64,000 bases of DNA from Xanthomonas pisi DSM 18956 (GCF_001010415.1 NZ_JPLE01000010.1:38742-102741); one strand, 5' to 3'. Shown: positions 47,976-57,235, numbered from the stretch's first letter. Made by a program: numbers and translations. Notes: generated by a model from the letters alone, not told the origin.

Positions 47976-49067
47976 CTAGAAGAGCTGACCCTGTGGAGAC
48001 TTTTCCTGGGGGGGTTGGAAAAGATGGGTAGCCAGCGCTGGCAGCCTGGTGAATCCGAGCTCACGATGCTTCTTTTCAAACCGTTTGCGGATCAGGTCGG
48101 CCACCGGGCCCGTTCCGGACATCCTGGTGCCGAAGCTGGCGTCGTACTCCTTTCCACCATGCATCTGTCGCACCAAGCTAAGCACGTGCTCGGCCCGATC
48201 CGGGTAGTGCAGCTCTAGCCACTCTCTCCAGATGGCCTTGATCTCGTTGGGCAGCCTGAGCAGCACGTAGCCTGCAGCCCTCGCGCCGTGCTCGTAAGCG
48301 GCCTGAAGGATAGCTTCCAGGTCCTGGTCGGTGATCATAGGGATGACGGGCGCGATCAGAACGCCTACCGGCACTCCTGCCTCCTGCAGCTGCTTCATTG
48401 CCCGCAGCCTCGCGTGGGGAGCGGCGGCTCGTGGTTCGAGTTTTGCCGATAGCTTTCTATCGAGCGTGGTGACTGAGAAGTAGACCGTCACCAGCCGATC
48501 TTTGGCCATCGAGGCCAGCAAGTCGATGTCCTTGGTGATCAGGGCGCTCTTGGTGACGAAGCTTGCCGGATGCTTTGCGTCAGCAAGCACCTCAAGGCAT
48601 TGGCGTGTAATTTGGTAGTTCCTTTCAATCGGCTGATAGCCGTCGGTGTTGATCCCCAAAGCAATCGGGGCGCACTTGTAGTTCGACTTGCTGATCTCTG
48701 CTCTGAGTCGTTCAGGCGCGTTCGTCTTTGCAAACAGGCGCGTCTCGAAGTCCAAGCCGGGTGAGAGGCTGAGATAGGAATGAGAAGGGCGTGCAAAGCA
48801 GTAGACGCACCCATGCTCGCACCCGCGGTATGGATTGACCGACGCGCTGAAGCCAACGTCTGGTGACGAGTTGCGGCTGATGACCGTCCGCGCTCGCTCT
48901 TCCTGTACCTGAGTTCGCAATCGCGGCTCGTCTTCCATCCCCTGATAGACGGACTCCCAGCCATCATCGACCCCCACGGTTGCTGTGGTATCGAAACGGC
49001 TTGGGACGCGCGATGCGGCACCTCTACCTTTGATGGGAACTTGTGCCTTTCGAGCATCGTGTTCCAT
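47976..49067 (-). CDS. PA0069-family radical SAM protein, island-borne intact copy
   Basis: A complete 363-residue member of the family split by the island. The radical SAM motif is intact as GCEHGCVYCFARPSH (Cys-x3-Cys-x2-Cys). Family landmarks align along the whole length with the two chromosomal halves: [66 protein letters not shown] and the SPQGQLF end. The sequence is clearly diverged, so it came with the island rather than by local duplication. Codons at the insertion site (GGTGCG) differ from the chromosomal ones. It is expected to supply the function lost by the insertion; the reaction is not known. Confidence 0.93.
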   Translation of the reverse strand: MEHDARKAQVPIKGRGAASRVPSRFDTTATVGVDDGWESVYQGMEDEPRLRTQVQEERARTVISRNSSPDVGFSASVNPYRGCEHGCVYCFARPSHSYLSLSPGLDFETRLFAKTNAPERLRAEISKSNYKCAPIALGINTDGYQPIERNYQITRQCLEVLADAKHPASFVTKSALITKDIDLLASMAKDRLVTVYFSVTTLDRKLSAKLEPRAAAPHARLRAMKQLQEAGVPVGVLIAPVIPMITDQDLEAILQAAYEHGARAAGYVLLRLPNEIKAIWREWLELHYPDRAEHVLSLVRQMHGGKEYDASFGTRMSGTGPVADLIRKRFEKKHRELGFTRLPALATHLFQPPQEKSPQGQLF

Positions 49068-49202
49068 AGCACCAACTTGGGAAGGATAGGTAGTTAGTAT
49101 TATTACTAATCACAGCCACCGCAACCTCCGGAGATTCAGTTAGCTATATGCCATCTGGGGATCTGCAGAGAAGGTTCTTCCCAGGCTTATCCACAGCTAT
49201 CG

Positions 49203-49531
49203 CTTGCGGAAGACCTTCATTGGGAGCGTTCGCCGGCGAGTGCCTTCGCTTCGGCCAGGAAGGTTGCATCAATGCACGCGATCGACGTGTTGCTGCGGGC
49301 AGGGGATGCCCAGCTGTGGCATAGCGAAGTCGCCTACGCCATCTGTGCACCGGTCGGCGGCTTGATGTCCCATTCGGTGAGTTGAGGGATGAGCTTTGAC
49401 AGCTCTTCTGCAAGGCAGTACTCGAAGCTTCTGGCCTGACCCTCCTCTTCCTGCATTCGACGCACTTGCCTGACGACTTATTCCCTGCCCAAAGGCGAGA
49501 GGGGGAGTTCAAGGGTGAACTCCAATTCCGA
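49203..49531 (-). pseudogene. Broken small gene with two in-frame stops
   Basis: From ATG 49531 the minus strand reads SELEFTLELPLSPLGRE, a stop, then VRQVRRMQEEEGQARSFEYC, LAEELSKLIPQLTEWDIKPP, a second stop, and CIDATFLAEAKALAGE. The residues between stops look protein-like (the IKPPTGAQMA pattern recalls small island proteins), so this is probably an inactivated gene. The overlapping frame ending at 49144 is a shadow. Confidence 0.4.
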
Positions 49532-49631
49532 CATACGAGGTAAAAGTTCATGAGAAAGACGGCCAGTACTTATAGATAGACTGCCGTTGGAGGCTTAGTC
49601 TTTAAAGTACTGGAACCACAAGCTTCTTCGT

Positions 49632-49856
49632 ATGGTCGAGCATACGAATCAAGCAAAACTTGCAGATGTGATCCGTGCGCATCGCGTTGCTCTGGGTCTC
49701 AGCCAGGAAGGCTTTGCCGACCACATCGAGATGCATCGCGCCTAGTACAGCAAGATCGAACGCGGCAAGAAGAACGTCACTCTCGCCACGTTGGAACGCG
49801 TGGCCGATGGGTTGGGCATGTCGATGTCTGCCTTGTTACTCGCCCCAGGGCTCTAA
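49632..49856 (+). pseudogene. XRE-family regulator inactivated by a TAG stop
   Basis: The frame reads LADVIRAHRVALGLSQEGFA, then DHIEMHRA, a TAG stop at 49743-49745, and YSKIERGKKNVTLATLERVA. The stop falls in the recognition region, where relatives have Tyr, and the frame is otherwise intact through to TAA at 49854-49856. A single base change (TAC or TAT to TAG) explains it. Downstream, 49857-50177 holds no recognised gene. Confidence 0.85.
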
Positions 49857-50177
49857 CTCTCTTTGCAATTCACGAGCGTTGACTAACTCGTCCTGGAACG
49901 ACGAGTTGGGCGGAGCTGTGCACGCAGTTCTGTCCAACTAATGTGTGCACTGTTTACGTCTTAACTGCTTGATCTATTAGCATTTCTTCAGTGAACAATC
50001 AGGGGGGTATTGATACCACCCGCCGTCGATTCGGCCGTGTGGATCACGTCATCCATCATTACCGCTCCTATCCGCGCCGTTAAGGGCTGATAGGAAGGCT
50101 TGGGACCTAGCCACTGGGTTCGGCGCCCTGGACTTGGAGCAGAGCATTTTCTGAAGAGATCTGCAAAAGGATCAGAT

Positions 50178-50318
50178 ATGTCCAGTAAGAAGGGCCATGC
50201 GGACTTCCGCAGCTCGGAGACTGGTCGGTTTGTGACCGAGCGCTTCGCGGAGACCCACCCGCGGACCACTCAGAAGGAACACAACCGCCCGTCGCCGCCT
50301 CCCTACGAGAAAAAATAA
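50178..50318 (+). CDS. Small basic protein of mobile-element type (46 aa)
   Basis: AAAGGATC upstream supports the ATG at 50178. The 46 residues include FRSSETGRFVTERFAETHPR, TTQKEHN, a short motif shared by many small plasmid and phage proteins of unknown function. A strong terminator follows at 50324-50362, showing that it forms its own transcript end. Confidence 0.6.
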   Translation: MSSKKGHADFRSSETGRFVTERFAETHPRTTQKEHNRPSPPPYEKK

Positions 50319-50323
50319 GAATG

Positions 50324-50362
50324 AAAAAAAGGGCCCGCATTGCTGCGGGCCCCTTCTTTTTT
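50324..50362 (+). terminator. Strong rho-independent terminator
   Basis: A 9-bp stem GGGCCCGCA / TGCGGGCCC flanked by an A-run and followed by TTCTTTTTT. It begins 6 bp after the small gene's stop and could also work for the opposite strand. Confidence 0.92.
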
Positions 50363-50528
50363 CGATAGACCCGTGCGTGTCGCCTGCATAGATGACCATG
50401 CGTTGCGGCATCGCATCAGAGATGCCTGAACTCGGCAAGACAACTCAAAGCTTTAGGCCTGCCAGTAGAACCCTGAAGCTCGGGAGACTCCGCAGTTGAA
50501 GAGGCAATGTTCGCCTAAAGTGATCTAA

Positions 50529-51413
50529 GTGAAAAGAATCATGAAATCCCCCTCACACGCCACCAAGCGAGCCCGGAGGCTGGCAGCTAAACATGGGCGG
50601 CTGCACCTCGCAGCCCACCGATGCTTGGTGATCCTGACGCATCTCAGATTCCTTGTCCTTCAGGCGGCTCGAACGATAAAAGCTGTGGGATACAGATGGG
50701 AGCGTCGGGCAAAGCGCTGGTCTCAGGCCCATCCGTATGCACTGTTGGCGGCCTTCCCGATATGGGGCGATCCCAAGTCGTTTCCGATACCGCCCAAGGC
50801 TCGTCTAGGGGATGCGATCCGAGACGCATTCAAAGGAAGCTGGCCATTGGCAACCGTGGCGGTTGCGCCTTGGGCGATTGCCTATGACCAGTACCGGTCC
50901 ATGTTCTTGGACATGATGGAGGATAGGATCGTAGCCGAGGTTGGTCAGGTAGCCTTTGAGAATATCTCAACATGGCTGGAGATGAGCACGTACGTCTTCC
51001 CGGTGGTTGCCTACCTAGGAATCATTGCGATATCGCTGATCTGCGCTTTGGTGTACAGGCTGCAGGTGGTCATTACACAATTGGATTGGCGTGCAAAGCC
51101 ACGAGTCGGCTTTCGATTCCACCTTACCCAGGTGGCCTCGATGGCTCTCTATCTTGGCCTCCCAACGCAAGCAGTTGCCTGGGTTATCAATCATCGAAGC
51201 TTCGCCGAGCCCTGGGTCCAGATGATCGCAAGTTCTCCACTGATGGTGATTCCAGCCTGTATCTGGATACTTGGGCGACGCCTTCAGCACAGAAACAGGG
51301 AGCGCTACCGCCGAACGCTCTACGGCAGCTCCCGGCGAGCACTCGTGGCATCCATTCTGACTACTGTGCTACTGCTTGGATTCTTCGTAAGCTGGAGGTT
51401 GAGCTTGCACTAG
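50529..51413 (+). CDS. Multi-span membrane protein, unknown
   Basis: A 294-residue inner-membrane protein with about four or five hydrophobic segments: SWPLATVAVAPWAIAYDQ, STYVFPVVAYLGIIAISLIC, TQVASMALYLGLPTQAVAWV, SSPLMVIPACIWILG and ALVASILTTVLLLGFFVSW. The first 70 residues are strongly basic. No family was recognised. It is the last cargo gene before the recombinase module and points towards it. Confidence 0.65.
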   Translation: MKRIMKSPSHATKRARRLAAKHGRLHLAAHRCLVILTHLRFLVLQAARTIKAVGYRWERRAKRWSQAHPYALLAAFPIWGDPKSFPIPPKARLGDAIRDAFKGSWPLATVAVAPWAIAYDQYRSMFLDMMEDRIVAEVGQVAFENISTWLEMSTYVFPVVAYLGIIAISLICALVYRLQVVITQLDWRAKPRVGFRFHLTQVASMALYLGLPTQAVAWVINHRSFAEPWVQMIASSPLMVIPACIWILGRRLQHRNRERYRRTLYGSSRRALVASILTTVLLLGFFVSWRLSLH

Positions 51414-51522
51414 TCAGAACGTCGCCGTTTAGCTGTGTTTAGGGGTTGTTCGACATGTTTCATCTGAAAAAAAGCCTCTAAGATTACCTTAGAGAGAGCG
51501 TCTCTGGAAAGCGGAGTGGTCG

Positions 51523-51957
51523 ATGAAAGATTCAACTCAACGGCAATTGGAAGATGCCCTAAAGAGACTACGCGATGATGAACCTGCCCACCCAAAGCTT
51601 CGCGCAAGTCTAGATTCAAAGCTTGGTGCCGGGAAAACCTATAACTTAGTCTCCATCGCCAATGTCGCCTTGGAAGCGGGAGTGAGCCGAACCCTTATCG
51701 GTTACGACGGCTGCCAGTACCCTGCGATCCGAATGGCAGTTCTGAAGGCAAAAAAGGCAGCTCCAGGTTCATCAACTATCAAGGCGCTGCGCCAGGAGAT
51801 CGTCGAGCTAAAGAAACTTAAAGCGGAATTGGTTACGGTGATCGCCTCCCAGCGGGCTGAGCTAGATAGAGCTCAGAAATCGCTGATCGAGCTTGGCGCC
51901 GATCCCATTGTGCGCAAGATGCAAAGGAACTTCAGAAACAAGCGCATTAAAGAGTGA
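51523..51957 (+). CDS. TnpC/GmtX-like recombination accessory protein
   Basis: A 144-residue protein with an N-terminal helix-turn-helix-like part (SIANVALEAGVSRTLIGYDG) and a C-terminal coiled coil (about residues 85-130, rich in Leu, Lys and Glu). That build is shared by Tn554 TnpC, DUF6262 and GmtX-type proteins that accompany paired tyrosine recombinases. It converges with the 682-residue recombinase gene, overlapping its 3' end by 11 bp. Assignment rests on architecture and neighbours. Confidence 0.55.
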   Translation: MKDSTQRQLEDALKRLRDDEPAHPKLRASLDSKLGAGKTYNLVSIANVALEAGVSRTLIGYDGCQYPAIRMAVLKAKKAAPGSSTIKALRQEIVELKKLKAELVTVIASQRAELDRAQKSLIELGADPIVRKMQRNFRNKRIKE

Positions 51958-53995
51958 GGGCAGCAAGGATCGCATCGCTTTGCTTCTTCCGCCGGGTGGC
52001 GATTGCCAGGCTCGCCTTGTCTCCAGACGCATGTGCCCGCTTGACCAGCGCCTGGTTCTCATCGCGTCGGTTACTCCAAAAATCCACGTGTTCAGAACTG
52101 ATGGCAAGGCAACTACATCCTACACATAACTCCAGATGGGCAACTTTAAGATTGGGCTTGGTCGCTGCAAAGCTAGACGTGCCTGCACGCTGATTGCACA
52201 AACTCTTTGACGGAAGCTGTGACGCCCAGCAGCGGCCATAAGGTGTGTTCCACAGTGACACTTCATTCTCGTTAACGTAGCGGACAGCGGTGTCGTCGTC
52301 CAACAAGCTCTCCTTGACTAGCTCCAGGCTCAGCGCCTTATGCACCTCGCTTACAACCTTAGAGAATCCGCCGGCCATTGGGGCAGATGAGAAGGTTATA
52401 GAGCGAAGCACGTGTACGGCTGACATAGCCTGAGCGTCCGAACAAGCTGAAACGAGCGTCGGATCATTTCCTATGTAGTATCGGCAGGTGATCGCATCGT
52501 TCACGTGTTTATAATGCTCGCTGAGCGCCTTGAGCATATTGGGATTGGTACGAAAAACGAACGTTGCGAAAGTTGGTCGCCATTGATGCGGTCTAATTCG
52601 CCCTTTCTTGTAGACCACGTGCGCGTGTTCACCGAGCATACTGAAGTCAACCCAGTTCAAAAGAAACTCCCGCTGTAATCGCGCGAGGTAACCACTGCTC
52701 ATAGTCGTTACCGACGAGGAGTTCGTGGGAAGCCCACCTTTCGTTCTAAGAGTAATGAGAAGTTCGAACTGACCACCGAGGTCGCGAAAATCTTTAAGAA
52801 GTTCGTTGAGCGTCAGAACAGCGCGCACTGTAGGTGGCATGTAGTCAGCACCGACCGGTCTCGCGCCAATTAGCCAGTCTGCCTGTCTAGGCCTTCCACG
52901 CTTGGCAGTAGTGGCTTCCACATAAAACATCTCTAACAATCCATCAGGAGTGATCGAGCTGTGCAAGCACGCCGGCCATCCATTCGTTCGACTGGTTCGT
53001 GCGCGTAAGCTGAGTAGCTCATGGGCTCTCATACCAGTTCCCGCTTGCAGCACAATTGAGCAGGCTGCAACACACGTGACAATTAAGTAACGAAGTACAA
53101 AAAGCGGCTTTTCAAGAACGAAGTGATTGCCCTCGGCATTACGCCTAGTAGCCTTTTCACCTAGTAATAGCGATTCCTCGACATTAGGCATCGGTACCCG
53201 CATCTCCTTTGCGAACGCGTTGACCTGAGCATACAACTCTAGACGATCAGTAGCACTAATCTCCTCCCAGTCCTTTAAAAAACCCCTGATACTAAGAAGC
53301 TTACTTACTGCAGCGCGTAATGCTTCCGCTGAGTTGTCCATAATGCGTAGCGCCGTATTTAGTATCGGTATCGCAACCTCATCAGGAATTGCAGGTATGG
53401 TTTTACTTCCTCGCTTGAGTCCTAAATCTTTATTCACCACTTCGTAGGGCGACTTGGCATCGTAAGGCGCGAGCTTCAAAGTCATTGCACCCATACTACT
53501 CATTGCTACGCGCTGCCGATGGATCAGAGTTAGAACATTGATTGATGAAATAACGCCACTATGCGTGGGCTTTCGTGAGGCGCCCCATCGTTCAGCATCC
53601 CGCGTTCCCGTTTCGTGCATTAAAACCACGTATTCCGCAAAGGCCCATGAGTCCGCTGTGTCCAACTCGTCCAGATTCTTTATGCCCTCATCAATCATGA
53701 AGCTCGCAAGGTCTCTTACTCCAATGACGACCTTCTGTAGCCCGCCCGCCGTTGTAGCTGCAGATTCCTGCGGCGTGTAGACCAGCGTCCATATGAAGCA
53801 TTTAAGGGAGAAGAGAAGTTCCTGATGTTCAGACCCAAAAAGCGACTCGCCATTCATAAGAAGCTTATCCCAGCTGATCACTGCGTTCTTCTTCACTTGA
53901 CCAGGAGTTTCATTAGGAAGCGTCCACACGCGAGCGTTAAAATCTGCACCTGCGAAAGTAAGTCGACTTGGATTTTTGCTTTCACGTGGTGGCAT
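51947..53995 (-). CDS. Tyrosine recombinase family protein (682 aa), third of the trio
   Basis: A large site-specific recombinase. The catalytic Arg lies in QAGTGMRAHELLSLRA (Arg323), the His-x2-Arg in RPHQWRPTFATFV (His470, Arg473), the later His in SEHYKHVND, and the nucleophile Tyr in CRYYIGND (506 or 507). The C-terminus adds a cysteine cluster (HLELCVGCSCLAISSEH) and a charged helix. It is read last in a three-gene minus-strand operon and starts 2 bp after the stop of the middle gene. It probably works jointly with the other two to insert and excise the island. Confidence 0.85.
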   Translation of the reverse strand: MPPRESKNPSRLTFAGADFNARVWTLPNETPGQVKKNAVISWDKLLMNGESLFGSEHQELLFSLKCFIWTLVYTPQESAATTAGGLQKVVIGVRDLASFMIDEGIKNLDELDTADSWAFAEYVVLMHETGTRDAERWGASRKPTHSGVISSINVLTLIHRQRVAMSSMGAMTLKLAPYDAKSPYEVVNKDLGLKRGSKTIPAIPDEVAIPILNTALRIMDNSAEALRAAVSKLLSIRGFLKDWEEISATDRLELYAQVNAFAKEMRVPMPNVEESLLLGEKATRRNAEGNHFVLEKPLFVLRYLIVTCVAACSIVLQAGTGMRAHELLSLRARTSRTNGWPACLHSSITPDGLLEMFYVEATTAKRGRPRQADWLIGARPVGADYMPPTVRAVLTLNELLKDFRDLGGQFELLITLRTKGGLPTNSSSVTTMSSGYLARLQREFLLNWVDFSMLGEHAHVVYKKGRIRPHQWRPTFATFVFRTNPNMLKALSEHYKHVNDAITCRYYIGNDPTLVSACSDAQAMSAVHVLRSITFSSAPMAGGFSKVVSEVHKALSLELVKESLLDDDTAVRYVNENEVSLWNTPYGRCWASQLPSKSLCNQRAGTSSFAATKPNLKVAHLELCVGCSCLAISSEHVDFWSNRRDENQALVKRAHASGDKASLAIATRRKKQSDAILAALTL

Positions 53996-53997
53996 AT

Positions 53998-55794
53998 TTA
54001 TTCCAACGGCGGTATGGGATTGAGGACTAATTGTTCCAGTCGCTTCATATTTGCCTTCTTAAGCGTGGATGCGAGAGCTGAGCCAAGGTGGTCGTATGCA
54101 TTTCCATACCGCTCTCTGAAACGCTGCGTGCCAAGAGTGCGGAGCGCCTCACCGTACCTCTCGAAAAGTTGACTTCTTCGCACGATAGAAACTTCATCAT
54201 TCATTTCGACCGAAAGTGGACATGCCGGACACAATCCATAGCCAGTGCACATACGTCCATCAATTTGACCGGGCATCGGACTTTGAAATGGATCCAGACA
54301 TCGATAGCCGGGTGACGCCGCAGATCGATCGCCGAAGTGACTGCGAGAGTCAACTTTTGCATTGCTATCATGGTATCGAAACTGTAAAGCCATGGCTCCA
54401 GCTAGCGATTCCTCGTCATTTCTACGGGTTGCTTTAGAGCGGTAGTTGTCGTGTGTGACCGAAACCGTGCTGTGTCCAAGGAGAACACGGACCTTCTCCG
54501 TATCTCCAAGTATCTCATTCAGGTACTCGGCCCCCGCTAAGCGAATGGCGCTTGAGCCTGCGGCTTTGATTCCTCGCTCCTTGAAGAACCTGGACTTCCT
54601 CTCGGCTGAAAGATTGTAAGTCCCACCTAGCGGTTGTCCCAGCGAGCGGATTGCTCCGATCTTTCTAGTCTTGAACTTGCAGGCGTACAGAAATAGATCG
54701 TCACGTACCCGTTGGGGAGCGTTCACCCGAAGGTGTTTGGTCCATCGTTCAAGGAAGTCAATAACGTTGCAGGGATTGAACAACTCGTCGCCTTTAAAGA
54801 ACGAACGATGAACCATGCCTTTTCCACGAAACTTTATGCTCGATAGTTTGTACTTGTTTGAAAATAATCCTGAGCATCTGTCGATGTTTGAAATACGCAA
54901 GCAGCACATCGGCTGCTCGTTCCAATGTGTGAAACACTGAAGGATGATGAAGGCAGGCATCAAGTCATTGACGCTTGGATTGATCAGTTTTGCGACACGT
55001 AGGTAACCTACCTCTTCCAAGCTAAGAAAAAAATCAGGTTCGTGTTGCTTTAGCCATTTTCGCTCCGGAAGTATCCCTCGATACTTGACTACCGCCTGAG
55101 CGCACAGTCCCTCAAGTGTGTCTGGGATAACATAGTGAGTTTTAGTGACAGAAAGATGGTGGTCAATTTGTGTAAGCGACACATCCAAGTCTCTGAAATT
55201 TTGCTCATGCGCCTTTATCGCGACGGTCAGCAACCTCATAAACTGCTCTTGTGATATTGCTTCCCTTTCTCTGCCCTCATTTCTCCGCGGATTATCTCCA
55301 GGCCACGGATTTATCGGAATATCGTGCTGGACGCCCAGCTTTGATAGCTTCGGAGAAAGCCGTGATATCAACTTGCGCAGCGCACTTAGCTTATGCATTC
55401 TATCGGAATAGCTCCAGACGCACTTTTGTCCATCTCTTCCTTTGTTCAACCATTGCGTAAAATCTTGAAACGTCACTCGATCAAGGCTACTTAGCTCGGC
55501 GTTAGGAGAGGTCTCGTTAAGGTATTGAATAATGCCGTAGCGAAGCAATCGGTGCGTTCCGTTTCGAGTTGTTGCTCTTTCTGATGCAAGGATGGCGAGT
55601 GTTGCATCGATGAGGTCTTCGGCGATCTGAGAGAGACCTGCCCATCCAGAAAAGTCGTAAAGCTTGATATCTTCATCGAGTGGCCCTTCGCACTGAAAGT
55701 GCAGCAGCCCTTTTTTCTCAACTCGAGAGAAGCGCACTTGAGTCGGACCGAATGAATTTTGGCCGGGCTCCGTTCGAAATCGTGTACGTTTCAT
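53998..55794 (-). CDS. Tyrosine recombinase-like protein (598 aa), second of the trio, first Arg absent
   Basis: Shares the fold of phage integrases but with altered active-site residues. Where others have TGxRxxE, this reads FTHWNEQPMCCLRISN (288-303), with no catalytic Arg. The later residues persist: Arg418 in SAIRLAGAEYL, His441 in VLLGHSTVSV and Tyr451 in THDNYRS. A Cys-rich segment near the end (GRMCTGYGLCPACP) may bind metal. Its start overlaps the stop of the first recombinase gene by four bases. This resembles the non-canonical partners in Tn554 or GMT modules and may have a structural role. Confidence 0.8.
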   Translation of the reverse strand: MKRTRFRTEPGQNSFGPTQVRFSRVEKKGLLHFQCEGPLDEDIKLYDFSGWAGLSQIAEDLIDATLAILASERATTRNGTHRLLRYGIIQYLNETSPNAELSSLDRVTFQDFTQWLNKGRDGQKCVWSYSDRMHKLSALRKLISRLSPKLSKLGVQHDIPINPWPGDNPRRNEGREREAISQEQFMRLLTVAIKAHEQNFRDLDVSLTQIDHHLSVTKTHYVIPDTLEGLCAQAVVKYRGILPERKWLKQHEPDFFLSLEEVGYLRVAKLINPSVNDLMPAFIILQCFTHWNEQPMCCLRISNIDRCSGLFSNKYKLSSIKFRGKGMVHRSFFKGDELFNPCNVIDFLERWTKHLRVNAPQRVRDDLFLYACKFKTRKIGAIRSLGQPLGGTYNLSAERKSRFFKERGIKAAGSSAIRLAGAEYLNEILGDTEKVRVLLGHSTVSVTHDNYRSKATRRNDEESLAGAMALQFRYHDSNAKVDSRSHFGDRSAASPGYRCLDPFQSPMPGQIDGRMCTGYGLCPACPLSVEMNDEVSIVRRSQLFERYGEALRTLGTQRFRERYGNAYDHLGSALASTLKKANMKRLEQLVLNPIPPLE

Positions 55795-57077
55795 CTTAAG
55801 TACCCATCCAGTGCAGTCATTAGATGGCGTTGATCCCTTTCTGACAGTTCCTCTTCTAGAAGCAGGCTCGCGTTTAGGTATATCTGTTCTGTGGTAGATC
55901 TATTTGCATGTCCAAGAAGCGCTTGAACTTTCTTAGCCGGGTCGGGATTTCCTGCGCGCGCTTCCAGGACGAAATGCCATAGAGCAAATGAATGCCTACA
56001 AGCGTGCGGAGAAGGAATACTGTTGTTTCCGGTATCTCCAATTGCGCGTTTTGCGGCGCGCCTCATTGTCTTTCTGAAGTTATTTGCTGTAAGCGGTTGA
56101 CCACGGGAATAACTGGCAGCCGCATGATTGACGAAGACCTGGTTATGCTCTGCCTTTCCTTTCGAAGCAAGTATGGCTTCGGCGCGCTCGGTAGAAACAT
56201 AGATGCTTAGCTCTTCCAGTAACCAAATAGGCACGATGAGTTTTCGATAACTTCCTCCTTTCGCTATCACGCTTATGTGGCAAGCTGCAAGAGAGCTCTC
56301 CTTACCGACTTTTTGAAATGGCAAATCGCTAATCTTGATTGATAGCGCTTCTGAGATCCGGGCACCGGTATTCAGCAAGAAGGCAAACAAAAGGCGATCC
56401 CGAGTCAGCACTTGCGTTTTTTCACTGGGCATCTGGCCGAGATTTTTGCTGATTGCCTCTACGAGGTCAGTAGCAATATGTTTTACCAGCGCGTCCGTTG
56501 CAGGTGTTTTTGGCACTTGAACATCCGGCGCTATGACACGTCTTTCCATTCCTCTTTGCAGGACCTTTGCTATCTTGAAGCGATTCTTCAAGCGCCCGTT
56601 ATTCTGCAGATAATGGAAGAGCCGCTTTGCGGTCGAGACCCGCTTGATGACTGTCCGATCTGCATAATTCAGAGATGTCTGCGGACTCACTACGTACAAC
56701 ATGCTATCGGCGTACTGCTGGAGCAGTTCTTCCGAAAACTCTGCAAGAGTTGTGCTGATTTCGTTGGCGAAGAGAAGGAGGTCAACCAAGTCTTCAGCGT
56801 TAGCCCTACTTGTATTGGACTGGTGGCGAAGTTTTGGCCTACCCAGCAGGCTGACGTTCTCCGAAACCAAGAAGTCATAGACGTCGGGGATAGGCACCGA
56901 CGTACGTCTATCGACAACGAAGTAGAAGCCCGCGGGAAGCGCGGCGGTAGACCCCAGCAAGTGACGCGCCTGCCCACGGTTAGGCAGAGCAACCGTTTGG
57001 GCGATCTGAGGCTGGTAGATATCCAAGACTGCTTCTCCCGGGGGCCGGAACGAAGAAATCACGGCCTTGGGGATCAT
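55791..57077 (-). CDS. Tyrosine recombinase/integrase (428 aa), first of the trio
   Basis: A canonical tyrosine recombinase. The catalytic set is complete: Arg240 in NTGARISEALSI, a probable Lys in AKGGSYRK, His358 and Arg361 in PHACRHSFALWH, His390 in ALLGHANRST and the nucleophile Tyr400 in EQIYLNAS. The N-terminal 200 residues would hold the core- and arm-binding domains. It lies next to the right end of the island, 133 bp from the terminal hexamers, and is the first gene of the operon. It most probably makes the strand cuts during integration. Confidence 0.9.
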   Translation of the reverse strand: MIPKAVISSFRPPGEAVLDIYQPQIAQTVALPNRGQARHLLGSTAALPAGFYFVVDRRTSVPIPDVYDFLVSENVSLLGRPKLRHQSNTSRANAEDLVDLLLFANEISTTLAEFSEELLQQYADSMLYVVSPQTSLNYADRTVIKRVSTAKRLFHYLQNNGRLKNRFKIAKVLQRGMERRVIAPDVQVPKTPATDALVKHIATDLVEAISKNLGQMPSEKTQVLTRDRLLFAFLLNTGARISEALSIKISDLPFQKVGKESSLAACHISVIAKGGSYRKLIVPIWLLEELSIYVSTERAEAILASKGKAEHNQVFVNHAAASYSRGQPLTANNFRKTMRRAAKRAIGDTGNNSIPSPHACRHSFALWHFVLEARAGNPDPAKKVQALLGHANRSTTEQIYLNASLLLEEELSERDQRHLMTALDGYLR

Positions 57078-57209
57078 GCAATCTAGCGAGCGGCCAACAT
57101 CCGGCCAAGCTGAACACTGTCGACCAAGACTTTGGTACCTAGCTTAGTTCGTTCAGTGTTTCATCTCAACGAAAGCACCGCTAACTAAAGTTCAACGCCG
57201 CTTTACGTT

Positions 57210-57235
57210 GTGAACAATCTACCAAAACACCATAC
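57210..57235 (-). repeat. Right inverted end of the island
   Basis: On the minus strand, GTATGG (57235-57230) and GTTCAC (57215-57210) repeat the left-end pattern at the same 20-bp offset. The chromosomal gene resumes immediately at 57236 with the GAGCACG codons. Confidence 0.65.

Larger units (their letters stand above)
24738..57235. mobile_element. 32.5-kb genomic island inserted in a radical SAM gene
   Basis: The ends are set by the split target gene and by matching inverted sequences, GTATGG-N14-GTTCAC, at 24738-24763 and 57210-57235. The right end carries three tyrosine-recombinase genes and a small coiled-coil gene. The interior has lower GC, many broken genes and cargo typical of phage-defence islands. 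It contains its own intact copy of the disrupted gene (47976-49067). I infer a Tn554- or Gamma-Mobile-Trio-like element; the boundary could be off by several bases because the crossover sequence is not known. Confidence 0.88.

Noticed and set aside
48004..48010. G7 run near the end of the island radical SAM gene
   Set aside because: It encodes the Pro-Pro of the C-terminus in the expected frame, so it is explained by coding.
49144..49551. 135-codon minus-strand frame
   Set aside because: It overlaps a more protein-like frame that has two in-frame stops; the composition suggests a shadow of that broken gene.
51947..57077. RIT element (recombinase in trio)
   Set aside because: RIT recombinases are about 300-420 residues each; here the second and third are 598 and 682, and a TnpC-like gene is present.
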